DNA from: Flavobacterium ginsenosidimutans | GTDB taxonomy: Bacteria; Bacteroidota; Bacteroidia; Flavobacteriales; Flavobacteriaceae | NCBI RefSeq assembly: GCF_003254625.1 | Contig: NZ_QJRJ01000070.1 | Span: 1-64,000, forward strand | Direction: 5' to 3' | DNA length: 64,000 nucleotides | In this document: positions 30,602 to 38,563 of the stretch, one piece after another | Numbering within the stretch: the stretch's first letter is position 1 | Layout: the number at the start of each line of letters is the position of its first letter | Notes under the pieces: model-generated | Database searches by the model: none | What the model was told of the DNA's origin: nothing | The model's input: only the letters and a program-made list of their open reading frames with translations | Translations under genes and position numbers: made by a program

Positions 30602-33505
30602 TTAATTACCCAAAATATATTCTAAGTTACCTTCAATTTCATCATTAATATAACTTTCTTCTAAAAGGGAATCAGATAATAGTTTTTTGTTTTCCTGCAA
30701 TTTGATGATTTTTTCCTCAACTGTGTTTTTAGAAATAAAACGAATCACATTTACTTTATTCAATTGCCCAATTCTATGCGCTCGACCAACTCCTTGTTTT
30801 TCTGCAAAAGGATTCCACCACGGATCCAAGAATAATACATAAGAAGCTTTCGTAATATTCAAACCAACTCCACCAGCTTTTAGTGAAATAAAGAATAACA
30901 ACGGATTTTCTTTTTCCTGAAATAATTTTACTTGCTGTTCTCTTTTTTCTGCAGGAGTTTCACCTGTAATTTCGCAGAATTCAATTTTATTCTCTTTACA
31001 CCAATCGGTATAAAAACTTAAATTGGTAACAAACGAACTGAAAATAATCGCTTTCTGTTTTCCTTTTACTAAACTTTCTAAATAGTTCGTAACGGCAATA
31101 TATTTTCCAGAATCAATTTCTGAATCTGCATCGACCATTTTTGGGTGATTACTTAACTGACGCAGTTTCATCAAAGTATTGATAATGCTGATTTTGTCAG
31201 GAGATCCATCGGTTTTAAGAAGGAAATTTCGAGCTTTAGATTTTTCTTTTTCGTATAATTTTTCCTGCTCAGGATCCATGTCACAGTAATAAATCTGCTC
31301 TGTTAATTCTGGTAAATCTTTTAAAACTTGTTCTTTGGTTCGTCGCAAAATATAAGGCTGAATAAGATTTTTTAATTCTGCTAAAACTTCTTCATTCTGT
31401 TTTTTCTCAATCGGATTTTTGAAATTTTCCATAAAGAAAGCATAACTGCCCAAAATCTCCGGATTGATAAACTGCATTTGTGACCATAAATCGTCAAGCG
31501 AATTTTCGATCGGCGTTCCACTCAATGCAATTTTATGTCCCGTACTAATTTTATTTATGGCTTTAAAAATCTTAGAATTTTTGTTTTTGATGTATTGGCT
31601 TTCGTCCAAAATCAAATAACGGAAATCGTATTTTTCTAAAATTGAAATATCGCGATGAATGATGCTGTAACTTGTAAAAATCAAATCGGTTGAATTGATT
31701 CTGCTTGCTAGTGATTTTCTGTCATTTCCAACATATTGCATTTTCGAAAAGTGAGGCGTAAACTTCCCCGCTTCATTAAACCAGTTAAAAACCAATGAAG
31801 AAGGCAGAACGATCAAAGCTTTAAGTGGTTCTCTTTCGATAGTGGTTTCGTTGGCGAACAAATCAAAATTAGTGGTTTTGGTTGTAAAGCCTAATTGTTC
31901 TTGCACCGAAACTAAAACAGACAAAGTTTGCAGCGTCTTTCCAAGTCCCATATCGTCAGCCAGACACGCGCCCATATTCGAATTAAAATGACCTAAAAGC
32001 CATTTTACACCGTCAATTTGATAGGGTCTTAAAGTCGCTTTTATTAAGTCTGAAGCTGTAAATTCAGCTTGATGAATCTGATCTAAATCATTATCAATTT
32101 CTGAAATTCCGTCTAAAGCGGTAAAATTGCTTTTTCGTAAAAGTAAAACGCCATTTTCTGTTTTGGCTAATTTTACCAAAGAACCGTATTTGCTAAACCA
32201 TTCTAACGGAATCAAGAAATAGTTTCCGTCAGGCAACGCAAAAAGTCTTTCTTTGCTTTTTATGTTTGGAATAATTTCGCTGAAATTGATTTTATAATTT
32301 CCAACAGTAATAATTATTTTAATATCAAACCAATCTCCAGTTGTTTCTTTTGATGCAGAAATGGTATAACTTTCTGTAACAATCTCTCTACTTTCTAATT
32401 TCAGATTTTCGACAGTAAAACCTAAACTTTTAAGCTTTTCTTTATTGTCAATAATTAGTTGAATATTGACATACGGATCTTTATTTTCTGCTTCTGAATG
32501 TAATCCAAATAATTCGTTTTTGATTTTGGTTAAACCAATTTCATTTAATTTTTCGATAAAAAAACTTTCTTCAGAATTTCTTTTAAACTGAATTATTTTA
32601 GGTTCATTGGCAACACTGAAATCGACAAAAGAATGTGTTTTTTTAGTTTTGCTTGCATCAAATGAATATCCGTTATAATCAAAATATAGATTGAGATAAT
32701 AACAGTTTTTAAAGAAATCATGAATTGGCTGAATCGTACAGGAAATGATTTTATCTCGAAGTTCAATTTCAAAACCAGTTGCTTCAATATCAATTTTTTT
32801 CGCTATTTGAGGAATAAAACTTTTAAAGTAATCATCAACTAATTTTGAAGGGATTTCAATTGATTTTTTCTTTAAAAAAGGCATCAGTTTTTTAGAGTTT
32901 AGCTCTTTTAACTGTCCTAATTTTTTATTGATAATCAGCCAGCCGGGTTCATCCAAAAGAATTTCAGCTTTGATATCCATTGGAGAAAAAGTGGTTTCAT
33001 TTTCTTTTAAAGAAAGAGTGTAAGTGATTCCTTCGGCATGTTTGTCAAATTGAATCTGAGGTTCAAAATCAAGCGGATCAATATTGACTCTCGAACGATA
33101 AAAATCTTTTTCTGGTCCGAGATTTAGAGACAAAGGAAATTGCTCTTTTACAATCAAATCGTAAAATGAACTCAAGTTGAATTTTAAATGCTGACGAATG
33201 GCAAAATCAATTTTAGAATCTTTTTGAAGATCAGCAATTGTTTTAGCCGATTTGATTTTTGCGCTGAACTTTTTGAAAATGAATTCAGGTTTTAAAGAAT
33301 CGCAGGCGGTTAAAATTCTTTTGGTGTTAGAATCTAAATTTTCAAAAACGATCCCGAAACTTTCAAGTACGTTGGGACTTGCTTTTTTATCTAAATATTT
33401 GATTTCGCTAGTATTCTCAACAATGTAGGCGGTTGGAATATAGACATTCAGATTTTTTTCCAAACTGATGTCAAAACAGAATTGAAATGGTTTTGTAGGT
33501 TCCAA
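30602..33505 (-). CDS. SNF2-type DEAD/DEAH helicase
   Basis: 967 residues. The C-terminal half has all SNF2 motifs: DDMGLGKTLQTL (Walker A), DESQYIKN in place of DEAH (Walker B), LSGTPIENSLDDLWSQ, SLKAGGVGLNITKAS and QGVGRAHRIGQLNKV. These ATPases move along double-stranded DNA, often next to RNA polymerase (as RapA does). The N-terminal 450 residues are an unassigned beta-rich region, possibly a SWIM-less version of the bacterial SNF2 N-domain. It is upstream of the T9SS plug gene on the same strand. The biological target is unknown. Confidence 0.93.
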   Translation of the reverse strand: MEPTKPFQFCFDISLEKNLNVYIPTAYIVENTSEIKYLDKKASPNVLESFGIVFENLDSNTKRILTACDSLKPEFIFKKFSAKIKSAKTIADLQKDSKIDFAIRQHLKFNLSSFYDLIVKEQFPLSLNLGPEKDFYRSRVNIDPLDFEPQIQFDKHAEGITYTLSLKENETTFSPMDIKAEILLDEPGWLIINKKLGQLKELNSKKLMPFLKKKSIEIPSKLVDDYFKSFIPQIAKKIDIEATGFEIELRDKIISCTIQPIHDFFKNCYYLNLYFDYNGYSFDASKTKKTHSFVDFSVANEPKIIQFKRNSEESFFIEKLNEIGLTKIKNELFGLHSEAENKDPYVNIQLIIDNKEKLKSLGFTVENLKLESREIVTESYTISASKETTGDWFDIKIIITVGNYKINFSEIIPNIKSKERLFALPDGNYFLIPLEWFSKYGSLVKLAKTENGVLLLRKSNFTALDGISEIDNDLDQIHQAEFTASDLIKATLRPYQIDGVKWLLGHFNSNMGACLADDMGLGKTLQTLSVLVSVQEQLGFTTKTTNFDLFANETTIEREPLKALIVLPSSLVFNWFNEAGKFTPHFSKMQYVGNDRKSLASRINSTDLIFTSYSIIHRDISILEKYDFRYLILDESQYIKNKNSKIFKAINKISTGHKIALSGTPIENSLDDLWSQMQFINPEILGSYAFFMENFKNPIEKKQNEEVLAELKNLIQPYILRRTKEQVLKDLPELTEQIYYCDMDPEQEKLYEKEKSKARNFLLKTDGSPDKISIINTLMKLRQLSNHPKMVDADSEIDSGKYIAVTNYLESLVKGKQKAIIFSSFVTNLSFYTDWCKENKIEFCEITGETPAEKREQQVKLFQEKENPLLFFISLKAGGVGLNITKASYVLFLDPWWNPFAEKQGVGRAHRIGQLNKVNVIRFISKNTVEEKIIKLQENKKLLSDSLLEESYINDEIEGNLEYILGN

Positions 33506-33619
33506 GATTTAGGGATTTGATTAGGCTTGTAATTTGGGAATTGGGCAAAAAATAAAGAGTTTTCAAAATAATAATAATTTGAAAACCCTTTAAATGAACT
33601 TATTTATGGTGAAAAAGAA

Positions 33620-34393
33620 TTAGTTTTCTTGTTTAAAGCAAAGCGGAATAATTTCGCCTTTTGCTAAACAATATTTTTCAACCAATTCTGGTGCAATTTT
33701 ATTCGTATAATCTTCTTCGATAACAATAAAACCAATGCTTCTTAATTTGTCGAAATAATCGCGTCCGTAGACACGTACGTGATCGTATTGTCCGAAGATT
33801 TTAGCACGTTCTTTTTGATCTGTAATCGAATCATCTGCAAAGGTAACTTCACGAGATAAATCCTGAGGAATCTGAAGGATCGCCATTCCGCCTGGTTTTA
33901 AAACTCTGTATAATTCCTGCATCGCTTTAGTATCATCTGGAATATGTTCTAAAACGTGATTACATAAAATAACGTCATATTCATTGTCTTTGAAAGGTAA
34001 ATTACAGATATCTGCTTTTACATCAGCCAAAGGCGAAAGTAAATCGGTTGTAGTGTAATCAAGGTTTTTCTGATTTCGGAATCTTTTATAAAAAGCTTGT
34101 TCCGGCGCAAAATGCAATACTTTTTTGGGCGCTGTAAAAAAATCAGTTTGATCGTTTAAATACAACCAAAGCAAACGGTGTCTTTCTAAAGAAAGCGTAC
34201 TTGGCGAAAGTACATTATTGCGTTGTTTCCCGTATCCGTAAGGCAAAAACGATTTAAAGCTTCTTCCATCAATAGGATCTGTAAATTTATCTCCTCTCAA
34301 AGAGAATGCTAAAATTGGACGCGCAACGTAACTCAAACGAATTAATAAAGGACGCGGAATTGTATTAAGTACAAGTTTAAATAATTTTTTCAC
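33620..34393 (-). CDS. Class I SAM-dependent methyltransferase
   Basis: 257 residues. The central part has the methyltransferase type 11 pattern: VLHFAPEQAFYKRF (motif I position, with altered glycines), DYTTTDLLSP, DICNLPFKDNEYDVILCNHVLEHIPDD (motif IV with the HVLEHI signature), and ELYRVLKPGGMAILQIP. The N-terminal part is basic with an FLPYGYGKQRNNVLSP motif. The SAM-binding glycine loop is not the usual GxGxG, which is known for this subfamily. It follows map by 25 bases and is likely in one operon with it. Substrate unknown. Confidence 0.85.
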   Translation of the reverse strand: MKKLFKLVLNTIPRPLLIRLSYVARPILAFSLRGDKFTDPIDGRSFKSFLPYGYGKQRNNVLSPSTLSLERHRLLWLYLNDQTDFFTAPKKVLHFAPEQAFYKRFRNQKNLDYTTTDLLSPLADVKADICNLPFKDNEYDVILCNHVLEHIPDDTKAMQELYRVLKPGGMAILQIPQDLSREVTFADDSITDQKERAKIFGQYDHVRVYGRDYFDKLRSIGFIVIEEDYTNKIAPELVEKYCLAKGEIIPLCFKQEN

Positions 34394-34418
34394 AGGAATA
34401 GATTCGGGTTGTTTTTTG

Positions 34419-35237
34419 TTATAGAACTAAAGGCACTTTTCTGAATTCATCTTCTTCGTTGCTTTCGATTCCCAGAGCTTTATAGATGTATTGAAAAGTA
34501 GATAATAATTCTGGTTTTCCATCAATTAAAGCCACATCGTGCTCAAAGTGCGCGCTAGGTTTTCCGTCGGCAGTCAGAATTGTCCAACCGTCTTTTAGTT
34601 GTTTGATGTTTCTAGTTCCCATGTTGATCATTGGTTCAATTGCTACAACCATTCCTTCAACAAAAAGCTTTCCACGTCCACGTTTTCCGTAGTTTGGCAT
34701 TTCTGGTTCTTCGTGCATTTTTTGTCCAACACCGTGTCCAACCAATTCACGAACTACGCCATAACCATGAGCTTCAGTATATTTTTGAATCGCGTTTCCA
34801 ACATCTTCCACACGATTTCCTGCTTTAAATTCTCTAATTCCAACATAAAGAGATTCTTTAGTTACTTGTAGAAGTTTTTTAACTTCAGGAGCAACTTCTC
34901 CAATTTCGAAACTGTATGCGTGATCTCCGTGGAAACCATTTTTGAAAGCACCACAGTCAACCGAAATAACGTCACCATTTTTAAGAGGAACATTATTTGG
35001 AATACCGTGAACAACTTGAGCATTTGGGCTCATGCAAAGCGAATTCGGGAAATCGTACAATCCAAGGAAACTTGGAACTGCACCGTGATCACGAATAAAT
35101 TCTTCGGCTAATTTGTCAAGATATAATGTAGTTACTCCTTCTTTGATTTCAGAAGCAATCATTCCTAATGTTTTTGATACGATTAAAGCACTTTCGCGCA
35201 TTAATTCGATTTCCTCTCTAGTTTTTTGGATAATCAT
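34419..35237 (-). CDS. map: Methionine aminopeptidase type I
   Basis: 272 residues from the ATG at 35237. It removes N-terminal methionine from new proteins. The metal ligands are visible: Asp in SVDCGAFKNGFHGDHAY (two Asp), His in GHGVGQKMHEEP, Glu in VAIEPMINMG and Glu in HFEHDVAL. The frame is open to 35270, but the -7 box at 35260-35267 lies at that point, so the internal start is used. It is the first gene of an operon with a methyltransferase. It is not next to ribosomal genes, where many bacteria keep map. Confidence 0.95.
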   Translation of the reverse strand: MIIQKTREEIELMRESALIVSKTLGMIASEIKEGVTTLYLDKLAEEFIRDHGAVPSFLGLYDFPNSLCMSPNAQVVHGIPNNVPLKNGDVISVDCGAFKNGFHGDHAYSFEIGEVAPEVKKLLQVTKESLYVGIREFKAGNRVEDVGNAIQKYTEAHGYGVVRELVGHGVGQKMHEEPEMPNYGKRGRGKLFVEGMVVAIEPMINMGTRNIKQLKDGWTILTADGKPSAHFEHDVALIDGKPELLSTFQYIYKALGIESNEEDEFRKVPLVL

Positions 35238-35259
35238 ATTTTTTCCATTTTTCAGTTCG

Positions 35260-35267
35260 CAAAAGTA
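35260..35267 (-). promoter_or_regulatory. -7 element of map
   Basis: Reads TACTTTTG on the minus strand, 22 bases upstream of the ATG at 35237. It rules out the longer start at 35270. Confidence 0.65.
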
Positions 35268-35289
35268 CAATATTTTATCTAAATTTTTT

Positions 35290-35390
35290 AGCCACGAATT
35301 CTCGAATTATCTCAAAACAAAAATTAAAAAAAAGTTATTACACAAATGAATTAATTAATTTTTAAAGAAAATTCGTGAATTAGTGACTAT
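35290..35390. repeat. CACGAATT / AATTCGTG inverted repeat
   Basis: CCACGAATTCTCGAATTATC at about 35292 and AAAATTCGTGAATTAGTG at about 35368 are imperfect inverted copies in the gap between map and the DUF445 gene. This kind of repeat is frequent in flavobacterial intergenic DNA. Only one pair is seen here. Confidence 0.45.
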
Positions 35391-35458
35391 CAAAACAATC
35401 AATAGAGTTAAAGCGTTTCAGAAAAAAGGCATAAATTAGTAGTACAAATGATAATATT

Positions 35459-36712
35459 ATGGAAACCAATATAGATCGAGATATTGCTAAAGTAAAGGCC
35501 CTTAAGAAAATGAAGAGAAATGCTTTAGGACTTTTGGGTATTGCAGTGCTATTGTTTTTAATTGCTATTTATTTTAAAATTCCGATGCTGCAGGCTTTTA
35601 GCGAAGCGGCAATGGTTGGTGGAATTGCCGATTGGTTTGCGGTTGTGGCACTTTTTCGTCATCCGATGGGAATCCCGATTTGGCACACAGCCATTATTCC
35701 GACCAAGAAAAATGAAATAGGAGAGAACCTTGGAAATTTTGTTTCTGAAGAATTTTTGGACCGAGAAAAATTAGAAATTAAACTGGATGAATTTAATTTT
35801 GCAACCAAAGCTTCAGAATGGCTTTCGCATGAAGAAAATGCTGATAAAATTGCCAGTGTTGTTGCTCTGAACATTGTTCCAGGTATTTTAAGAACAATAA
35901 AAGATGAAGATGTTAGAAAATTTATTCAAGTTCAATTTAAAGAAAAAATTGAAGGAATAAATTTTGGTGATTGGGTTGCATTGGCTTTAGAACCTTTACA
36001 AAAAGGAAATGTAAAAGATCAGTTATTGACAAATCTTTTGGAAGTGATGAGTGCCGAATTGACAAACAATAAAGATTTAATTCGAAAAAAAGTAAAAGCT
36101 TCAACTCCCTTTTTAAGTTTCGGATTGGCTGATAAAAGTATTACTGAAGGTGTTTTTAATGGATTGCAAGATTTTTTAAACGAAGCAAAAAATCCAGAAA
36201 GCACGGTAAGACTTAAAATTGACGAATACGTTTATAATTTTCTAGATAAAATAAAAAACTCAGAAGAGATGAGAGTTAAAATCAATGATATGATTTTGGG
36301 TTTTGTTGGAAAAAAAGAGGTTCAAGATTACATCAACGGAATTTGGGATGAGGTAAAATTATCTATTACAAACGATATTAATAAAGGTGATGATTCTTCG
36401 ATAAAAAATAATATTGCCAATTTGATTCAAGGTTTTGGAAACGGAATCAAAGAAGATCCTTTAATGATTGACAAAATCAACAATTTCATTAAAAACGATT
36501 TGTTATCGGTTCTTTTAAATAACAAAAAAGTAATTGGAGATTTGATTTCTTCAACTGTAAAAAGTTGGGATGGAAAAGAAGTCTCAGAAAAATTAGAATT
36601 AGAAATCGGGAAAGATCTTCAATATATTAGAATCAATGGGACTTTAGTTGGTGGTGTTATTGGGCTTGTGATTTATGGAGTTGAACAGCTTTATCATTAT
36701 TTTATTGTTTAA
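35459..36712 (+). CDS. DUF445 membrane protein (YjiN-like)
   Basis: 417 residues. A membrane helix at about 21-42 (NALGLLGIAVLLFLIAIYFKI) is followed by AFSEAAMVGGIADWFAVVALFRHPMGIPIWHTAIIP, the hallmark of DUF445. The central 270 residues are helical and charged, with repeated short blocks like those of YjiN. A C-terminal helix (GTLVGGVIGLVIYGVEQLYHYF) closes the protein. It is an inner-membrane protein of unknown function. Its transcript ends in an intergenic region with a palindromic element and a strong terminator. Confidence 0.88.
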   Translation: METNIDRDIAKVKALKKMKRNALGLLGIAVLLFLIAIYFKIPMLQAFSEAAMVGGIADWFAVVALFRHPMGIPIWHTAIIPTKKNEIGENLGNFVSEEFLDREKLEIKLDEFNFATKASEWLSHEENADKIASVVALNIVPGILRTIKDEDVRKFIQVQFKEKIEGINFGDWVALALEPLQKGNVKDQLLTNLLEVMSAELTNNKDLIRKKVKASTPFLSFGLADKSITEGVFNGLQDFLNEAKNPESTVRLKIDEYVYNFLDKIKNSEEMRVKINDMILGFVGKKEVQDYINGIWDEVKLSITNDINKGDDSSIKNNIANLIQGFGNGIKEDPLMIDKINNFIKNDLLSVLLNNKKVIGDLISSTVKSWDGKEVSEKLELEIGKDLQYIRINGTLVGGVIGLVIYGVEQLYHYFIV

Positions 36713-36734
36713 GATTGCAGAGAAGTACACAACG

Positions 36735-36840
36735 TTTTGTCATTTCGACGAAGGAGAAATCGCACTAGAAATTCCGCAAACTATATCGCCAATTTTTGTC
36801 GAGTTTCGTGTGTGATTTCTCCTTCGTCGAAATGACAAAA
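36735..36840 (+). repeat. 106-base palindromic element, copy C
   Basis: The left arm 36735-36765 (TTTTGTCATTTCGACGAAGG...) pairs with 36810-36840 with one mismatch. The core 36766-36808 has AGAAATTCCGC..ATCGCCAATTTTTGTCGAG, same orientation as copy A. Its arms resemble copy B while its core resembles copy A. Confidence 0.8.
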
Positions 36841-36853
36841 AATGCGTAAAAAT

Positions 36854-36892
36854 AAAAGAGGCGAATTCTAAAGAATTCGCCTCTTTTTATAT
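36854..36892. terminator. Two-way terminator between DUF445 gene and gpmI
   Basis: AAAAGAGGCGAATTC (36854-36868) pairs perfectly with GAATTCGCCTCTTTT (36873-36887) around TAAA, followed by T. Convergent genes on both sides. Confidence 0.88.
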
Positions 36893-36906
36893 AAAGAAAA
36901 ATATTT

Positions 36907-38424
36907 CTATAATAATGAATGACAAGTCATTGCATTTGGCTGTTGCACGCCCATTAATTCTAAAATTGTTGGAGCGATATCGCCTAACACACCATCTTGA
37001 ATGCTTTTCAGTTGTTTGTCAACCAAAATAATCGGCACTGGGTTTGTTGTGTGAGCCGTATTTGGAGAACCGTCAGGATTAATCATGGTTTCACAGTTTC
37101 CGTGATCAGCAATTACAATTGTAGTGTAATCGTTAGCAAGAGCAGCGTCGATAACTTTTTTCGCGCAAGCGTCAACCGCTTCACAAGCTTTAATTGCAGC
37201 TTCCATAATTCCAGTGTGTCCAACCATGTCTCCGTTTGCGAAGTTTAAACAAACGAAATCAACCTCACCTTTGTTCAATTCTGGAACAAGAGCATCTGCC
37301 AATTCGTAAGCGCTCATTTCTGGCTGTAAATCGTAAGTAGCCACTTTTGGAGAGTTTCTTAAGATTCTTGATTCACCTTCAAAAGGAGTTTCTCTACCTC
37401 CAGAGAAGAAGAAAGTTACGTGCGGATATTTCTCAGTTTCAGCAATTCTGATTTGTTTTTTGCCTGCTTTTTCTAAAACCTCACCAAGCGTTTCAGTGAT
37501 ATTATCTTTATTGTAAACCACTTTTACGTTTTGGTATGTTTCGTCGTAGTTTGTCAATGTTACATAATAAAGGTTTAGTTTATGCATGTTTTGCTCGTGG
37601 AAATCTTGCTGAGAAAGAGCTTCAGTAAGTTCACGTCCTCTGTCTGTTCTAAAGTTGAAGAAAATTACAACATCACCTTCAACAATTGTAGCAAGAGGTT
37701 TTGCATTTTCATCAACAATAACAACAGGTTCGATAAACTCATCTGTTACATCTTTTGCGTAGCTATCTAAAACACTTGCAACAGCATTTGTTGATGGAGT
37801 TCCAACGCCATTTACAACTAAATCGTAAGCTAATTTTACACGTTCCCAACGTTTGTCGCGGTCCATTGCATAATAGCGCCCGATAATAGAAGCAATTTTT
37901 ACTGGAGTATCTTTAATATAATCCTCTAAATCGTGAATATATTTTCCTCCAGATTTTGGGTCAACGTCGCGTCCATCTGTAAAAGCGTGAATGTAAACCT
38001 GATCTAAACCATATTCTTGAGAAGCATCAATTAATCCGCGAAGGTGTGAAGTATGTGAGTGAACACCACCATCTGAAACTAATCCTAAAAAATGCACTTT
38101 TTTATTGTTTTCTTTAGCGTAAGTAAAAGCATCAATTAAAACTTGCTCTTTTGCTAAAGTTTTGTGTTCTACAGCTAAATTTATTTTCGCTAAATCTTGA
38201 TATACAATTCTTCCTGCACCAAGATTCATGTGTCCAACTTCACTATTTCCCATTTGTCCTTCTGGCAAACCAACATTTAATCCGTCAGTTCTAAGTTGTG
38301 CGCTTGGGTAATTTTTGTATAGACTGTTTATAAAAGGAACATTTGCATTGTCTATTGCAGATACTTTAGGGTCAGGAGATTTTCCCCAACCATCTAAAAT
38401 CATAAGGATAACTTTTTTGTTCAT
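36907..38424 (-). CDS. gpmI: Phosphoglycerate mutase, 2,3-bisphosphoglycerate-independent
   Basis: 505 residues from the ATG at 38424. It interconverts 3- and 2-phosphoglycerate in glycolysis and needs Mn. The N-terminal phosphatase part has LMILDGWGKSPD with the metal-binding Asp and GQMGNSEVGHMNLGAG with the Ser nucleophile. Later motifs are HAFTDGRDVDPKSG, GRYYAMDRDKRWER, FNFRTDRGRELT, FANGDMVGHTG and VIADHGNCE. The longer frame to 38469 is rejected because the -7 box at 38441-38448 lies inside it. It is a single gene with terminators on both sides. Confidence 0.97.
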   Translation of the reverse strand: MNKKVILMILDGWGKSPDPKVSAIDNANVPFINSLYKNYPSAQLRTDGLNVGLPEGQMGNSEVGHMNLGAGRIVYQDLAKINLAVEHKTLAKEQVLIDAFTYAKENNKKVHFLGLVSDGGVHSHTSHLRGLIDASQEYGLDQVYIHAFTDGRDVDPKSGGKYIHDLEDYIKDTPVKIASIIGRYYAMDRDKRWERVKLAYDLVVNGVGTPSTNAVASVLDSYAKDVTDEFIEPVVIVDENAKPLATIVEGDVVIFFNFRTDRGRELTEALSQQDFHEQNMHKLNLYYVTLTNYDETYQNVKVVYNKDNITETLGEVLEKAGKKQIRIAETEKYPHVTFFFSGGRETPFEGESRILRNSPKVATYDLQPEMSAYELADALVPELNKGEVDFVCLNFANGDMVGHTGIMEAAIKACEAVDACAKKVIDAALANDYTTIVIADHGNCETMINPDGSPNTAHTTNPVPIILVDKQLKSIQDGVLGDIAPTILELMGVQQPNAMTCHSLL

Positions 38425-38440
38425 TACTTTTTGTTTTCTA

Positions 38441-38448
38441 CAAAGATA
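38441..38448 (-). promoter_or_regulatory. -7 element of gpmI
   Basis: Reads TATCTTTG on the minus strand, 16 bases upstream of the ATG at 38424. Confidence 0.65.
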
Positions 38449-38563
38449 AATCATTTCTAAAATAGGCAAGAAACGATTGTTACATTTATATTTAATAAAA
38501 TGAAGAGAGATAAAAAATATTAATTTAATTGCAGAAGCCTTTATTTTTTAAAATTAATTCACG

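Noticed and set aside
34631..34828. Small plus-strand ORFs inside map
   Set aside because: Shadow frames with no start signals. The real gene on the minus strand has all metal ligands.
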